10,114 nt of DNA from Pinguiococcus pyrenoidosus (lineage: Eukaryota > Sar > Pinguiophyceae > Pinguiochrysidales > Pinguiochrysidaceae): the NCBI GenBank assembly GCA_019677205.1, contig JAAMXY010001214.1, positions 1 through 10,114 on the forward strand, written 5' to 3'. This document shows, piece after piece, positions 6,874 through 10,114 of this stretch. Each line of letters starts with the position of its first letter. The stretch's first letter is position 1. The notes beneath the pieces were generated by a model. It saw only the letters and a program-made list of their open reading frames with translations, was not told the origin of the DNA and made no database searches. Position numbers and translations under genes: made by a program.

Positions 6874-9274
6874 CTACGCCTCTGCCTCCACGACAGCTGC
6901 GTCGACGTCTTCCGTCGTGGTGTCGGCGGGGTCCTCGTCCGCCTCCGGCTCCACAGCAGGCCGCTGGGGTGCCCCCGGCAGGGTGGGGAAGAGCTCGGAA
7001 TTGTCGAGCTCGAGAGGCTGCGCAGCCCGTGCGCCGCTCCTCCTGGAACTGCCCGAGGGCGCGCCATTCTCTCTCGCCGCGTCGCCCCGGCCCCCTTCGC
7101 CGCCGCGCCCGCGTCTCCGATCGCCCGGGTACTCGGGAATCTTCCGGGGCTGCTTCGAGTACCACTCCTTCTTCGCGATCAGCTCCTCAATGCTCGCGGG
7201 AATGTCTGCGATGCTGCCCGGCGCCGACAGCTCCAGGTGGGCGAACTCGCCGAGCGTCTCCATGCTGTGGCGGATCATGCCGGCGCCTTTCGCCGCACCG
7301 TTCTTGCCGCCGCGGTTTCGCCGATTGCGCTTCTTCTTGCCGCCACCGCCGCCGCCGCCGCGGCCCTCGACGGACACGAACTGGTGGAGGTCGTCGTCGT
7401 AGCCCTTCTTCGAGGTCAGGACCTGTCCGCCGCCGATGTCCATGGTGCTCGAGTCGTCCTGCTTGGTCTCCGGGGCGGCACTCCCTGCGGCCGGGGCGTT
7501 CTTCGCCTCCTCGGCCTTCTGGAGCCCTTCGAGATGCGACACGAGGAAGTCGCACAGGTTCTGCTCCTCCTCGTACGGCATCTGGTAGCCGCGGGACGAC
7601 CGCATCAGACAAACCGGATCGAATCCTTGTTCCCGGTCAATCTTCTAGGGGGCCGCGTACCTTCTTCATCTGCTCCTCGAGCCAAGCCTCCTTGCGCGCC
7701 TTCTCCTCCTCCTCACGCTGCTTGCGCTCTTCCTCTCGCCTGTACTGCTGCTGGCGGCGGTAGAGGGCCAGGTACTTCTTGTGCGCATTCCAGGCCTCGG
7801 TCTGCTCGGCGTAGATGGCCTTCTTCTGGGCGTAGCACTCGTCCATCTCCTTCTTGATGTCGTTGCGCTGCTTGACCAGCTCGGGCATGCGCTGCCTCGC
7901 CGTGTTGGATTCCGAGATCTTGTTCATGACCTCGCGCTGCTCCTGGATGCGGGCAGTGATCTCGTTGAGCTCCTTGTTCTTCTCGTCAATCTGCGCCTTG
8001 TAGCTCTCCCGCGAGTCGCGATTGGTCTTCACGGCGCTCTGCTGCTCGGTGAACTGAGCCACGACCTTCTTGGACGCCTGCAGCGCTTCGATGTCCTTCA
8101 GGAGGTTCTTCTCCGCCGCGAGGCTCATGGACTCCGTCTCCTGCTTGTAGCGCAGCTTCGAAATCTCAGCTTCAATGTCCTGGGGAGCAGGGTTCGCGAC
8201 GAGACGTGTCTTAGCTGGACGCTGGATTGCCCGTGGCGCTTGCCACGTCGTCGTACCTCGATGTTCGTGAACTTGAGGTCGCTGCGCAGCTTGCGCATGG
8301 CCGTCTGCGAGCGGTCGAGCACCTCCTGAGCGGCATTGCGGGCGTCGTAGATCGCCTTCCGCTCCGCCACCAGGCGGTCTTTCTCCTGGCGAAGCCCATT
8401 CATGACGGCGCGCTCGCGGCCGAACTCCGAGTTGGCCGAGTTCGACGAGTCGTTGATGTCATTGATCTCCTGCTGGATGACGTTCCTGCGCTCCTTCAAC
8501 ACGGCAATCTTCTCGTCGACCTAGATTGAAGCTGATGCGTAAGGGCCCCCTTCGCCAAAAGCCGCCCCCCCCCCACCGGAGGTTTCGCAAACTAGCATGT
8601 CAGTACTGCCTTGTAGAAGAACGTACCTCCTTGTTGCGCGCAGCGTACTCGCTGTTCTTCGGCTGAGGGACGACGGGAATCTCCTTGGAGAGGTCAATGT
8701 CCTGTTCAACGACGCACGACGACGGGCAGCCGATGAGTCTCTCGTGTCATCACAAGGGAGCCTGAGCATTGGCGCCCAGTATCTCGAAGGACCGCCGGAG
8801 CCAGAAGACGGGCAAATTCCGGACCGCGCGGCCGGGAACAAGGCCAAAGAGCGGAAGTTGAGGTTCCGCGACGCCATCTTCAGGCGCGCTGTCTTCAAGG
8901 CCAGTTCCGCCGCAGTGTCCCTGGTTGCGCCTCCGACGCGCTCTCTTCGTGCTGCTGTATTTCTAGAAAGCATTGGGGACACCCCGCCAAACTCGTGCAC
9001 AAAACACCTCTGCTGCCAAGCGCTACACTCCACCGCACGTCTTTGCGACGCTGTCTCCGCCACCGCGTCTCATCTGCCACGCGCAGCGCACCTCTTCAGC
9101 AGCCAGCTCGTCCGGGGTCTTGGCTGCCTGGCTTTTCTCCTCCGCGTCCGCGGCCTTGGACGCCGGCGCGGCCTCGGCAGGCGCCGCAGTGCTGTCCGGC
9201 GCCGGAGACGCGTCTGCGGGTGAGGCCGCGGCCGTGGAGGCCGCCATGTCTGGCGCCGCGTCCACCTCGTCCAT
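6874..9274 (-). CDS. BFR1-like coiled-coil protein, probably mRNP-associated (five exons)
   Basis: Exons (minus): 9274-9092, 8701-8627, 8520-8257, 8179-7661, 7581-6874; introns of 390, 106, 77 and 79 nt, all phase 0; 582 residues. The ATG (gccATGg) opens an Ala/Pro/Ser-rich, low-complexity leader (1-61). Exon 2 reads DIDLSKEIPVVPQPKNSEYAARNKE. Residues about 87-347 are a long, highly charged coiled coil (VDEKIAVLKERRNVIQQEIN through KARKEAWLEEQMKK). Then comes MPYEEEQNLCDFLVSHLEGL (348-367), the segment typical of BFR1-family proteins, where it follows the coiled coil. The tail has a Gly/Lys/Arg stretch GRGGGGGGGKKKRNRRNRGGK (about 420-440), arginine/glycine clusters, and LELDNSELFPTL (about 537-548). 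In yeast, Bfr1 associates with polysomes and mRNPs at the ER; a similar RNA-linked role is inferred here. The family call rests on overall pattern. The unusually long first intron could hide another exon. Confidence 0.75.
8565..8574. repeat. Ten-C homopolymer inside a BFR1-like gene intron
   Basis: A run of ten C (G on the coding strand) sits in intron 2 of the BFR1-like gene. It is a likely site of length variation or sequencing error, but being intronic it would not affect the reading frame. Confidence 0.85.
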
Positions 9275-10114
9275 GGCCGCCTGTGGGTAGCTGTCCACTC
9301 GCTGGGTGACTAGCGAGCCAGGTTGCGCGTGGGGGGTGTGGCGCCAGAAAGCGCGCGCGCGAGAAGCGATTGGACTCGCGGGAGTGCGCGAGAGGCTAGG
9401 AGCGTCCGGGCGAGTTGGACTTCAAATACGGATTGCATTGGGTAATACCGCTGAAGCAGAGGGGAACGTAGCGCATGCGGTGCGATTCAAAACTGAACCC
9501 GCGGATTAAAATCGCCGAAGTGCAGAGACACCACCAATCGCGAAGGGGAAGCATGGGAGCTGACCATTAGCGGCAGCGCCGCAGGTGCGTCACCGCGGAC
9601 GAATCGCCGGGCCCGCCTTGCCTCGCTGGAAACACATTGGTACGGAAGCGAATCTGCCCAGCGGCTTAGCACAGCAGGCGAGGCCGACGGTGTTGAGCTT
9701 TCCGGCGCTTCATTGGTTGGAGCTCGTTTCCTCGCGCTCAGCGCCGTTATTGTGACTGTATTGTGCAAAAATAAAGATTCACACAAGGCCAGGGATGTAG
9801 TGGGTTGTAACCGTATGGTCGAGGATTGGATGATTTGTCGCAAGACTGGTTGTTGATCGTGTATTTAGCGAAGAGATCGGGAAGGGGGACGTCGGTTTAA
9901 CAGCTGTGTGAAACTGACAATGACGTGGTGAACTGGGAGGTTTGCCAGTCATGTCTAGACTCTCCGACCACCGCCGTCGTTGCGAGGGCTGACTGAAACA
10001 AGTGTCATTTGATCATCGCGTGTCCTTCTGGAAACTATCCACTCATACAACAGGGATCGAAACCGGACCGGAAGGTGCCGGGATCTCTGGCCTCTGTCCT
10101 GGGAAGATCTGTCC
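9275..10114. other. Upstream region of the BFR1-like gene; no gene supported
   Basis: This stretch of about 840 bp holds the BFR1-like promoter. CCAAT cores lie at 9369-9373, 9437-9441 and 9825-9829 (minus), 9534-9538 (plus) and 9712-9716 (minus). An AATAAA at 9770-9775 on plus is isolated. A plus frame without ATG is open from about 9996 to the right edge (ending IETGPEGAGISGLCPGKIC), and a minus frame is open inward from the edge; neither has a recognisable domain. A plus-strand gene whose body lies to the right is possible but unproven. Confidence 0.45.

Noticed and set aside
6753-7857. Plus-strand open frames of 336 and 357 codons opposite the BFR1-like gene
   Set aside because: They are antisense shadows of a GC-rich exon: arginine/proline-rich or leucine-rich, no domain, and the minus strand carries the conserved protein.
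8597-9223. 208-codon plus-strand frame across intron 1 and flanking exons of the BFR1-like gene
   Set aside because: No recognisable motif, and it overlaps conserved exons on the opposite strand.
9770-9775. AATAAA as a poly(A) signal on plus
   Set aside because: No plus-strand gene ends nearby, and no comparable signal follows the other genes.
9487-9843. 118-codon minus-strand frame upstream of the BFR1-like gene
   Set aside because: It relies on a non-ATG start and has no motif; it lies in the probable promoter.
10054-10064. GGATCGAAACC, identical to the T-arm/B-box of eukaryotic initiator tRNA
   Set aside because: The flanking bases do not pair as a T-stem, and no anticodon arm or acceptor stem is present.

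Overview
The window looks like nuclear DNA of a GC-rich, compact, intron-bearing eukaryote. It has no operons or ribosome binding sites. Genes alternate in strand and are split by short GT-AG introns (66-135 nt, one of 390 nt). Most introns carry a CTGAC/CTAAC/TTGAC-type branch site 10-35 nt before the acceptor. A small profilin, a cytosolic-type aspartyl-tRNA synthetase (AspRS) and a BFR1-type coiled-coil protein fit a single-celled eukaryote such as a stramenopile (for example oomycete-like) or another alga or protist. The lineage cannot be fixed from sequence alone.

Layout from left to right: (1) the 5' end of an unidentified gene on the minus strand, leaving the window at base 1 (start codon about 235); (2) a shared upstream region of about 560 bp with a GA microsatellite, a perfect 11-bp inverted repeat and three CCAAT-type boxes; (3) a six-exon profilin gene on plus (800-1674); (4) a 449-bp convergent gap; (5) a three-exon minus-strand gene (3496-2124) for a predicted exported single-pass membrane protein whose outer part resembles the OB-fold pair at the front of bacterial extracellular nucleases (YhcR/ExeM type); (6) a second divergent upstream region of about 650 bp with a TGACGTCA site and repeated ATTGGTCA boxes; (7) a five-exon plus-strand AspRS gene (4151-6335) with a WHEP domain and a lysine-rich linker at its N-terminus; (8) a 538-bp convergent gap with a GAGCT pentamer repeat; (9) a five-exon minus-strand gene (9274-6874) for a BFR1-like coiled-coil protein; (10) about 840 bp upstream of it in which no gene can be supported.

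The genes do not form one pathway. They are mainly housekeeping: actin dynamics (profilin), translation (AspRS) and probably mRNP/ER-polysome association (BFR1-like). The outlier is the membrane OB-fold protein, whose third codon positions look less GC-rich than those of AspRS and the BFR1-like gene. No mobile element, CRISPR array, rRNA or tRNA was found. The points most worth checking are the WHEP-AspRS architecture, the exported OB-fold protein with its stop-free 3n intron, and the CCAAT-rich divergent promoters.
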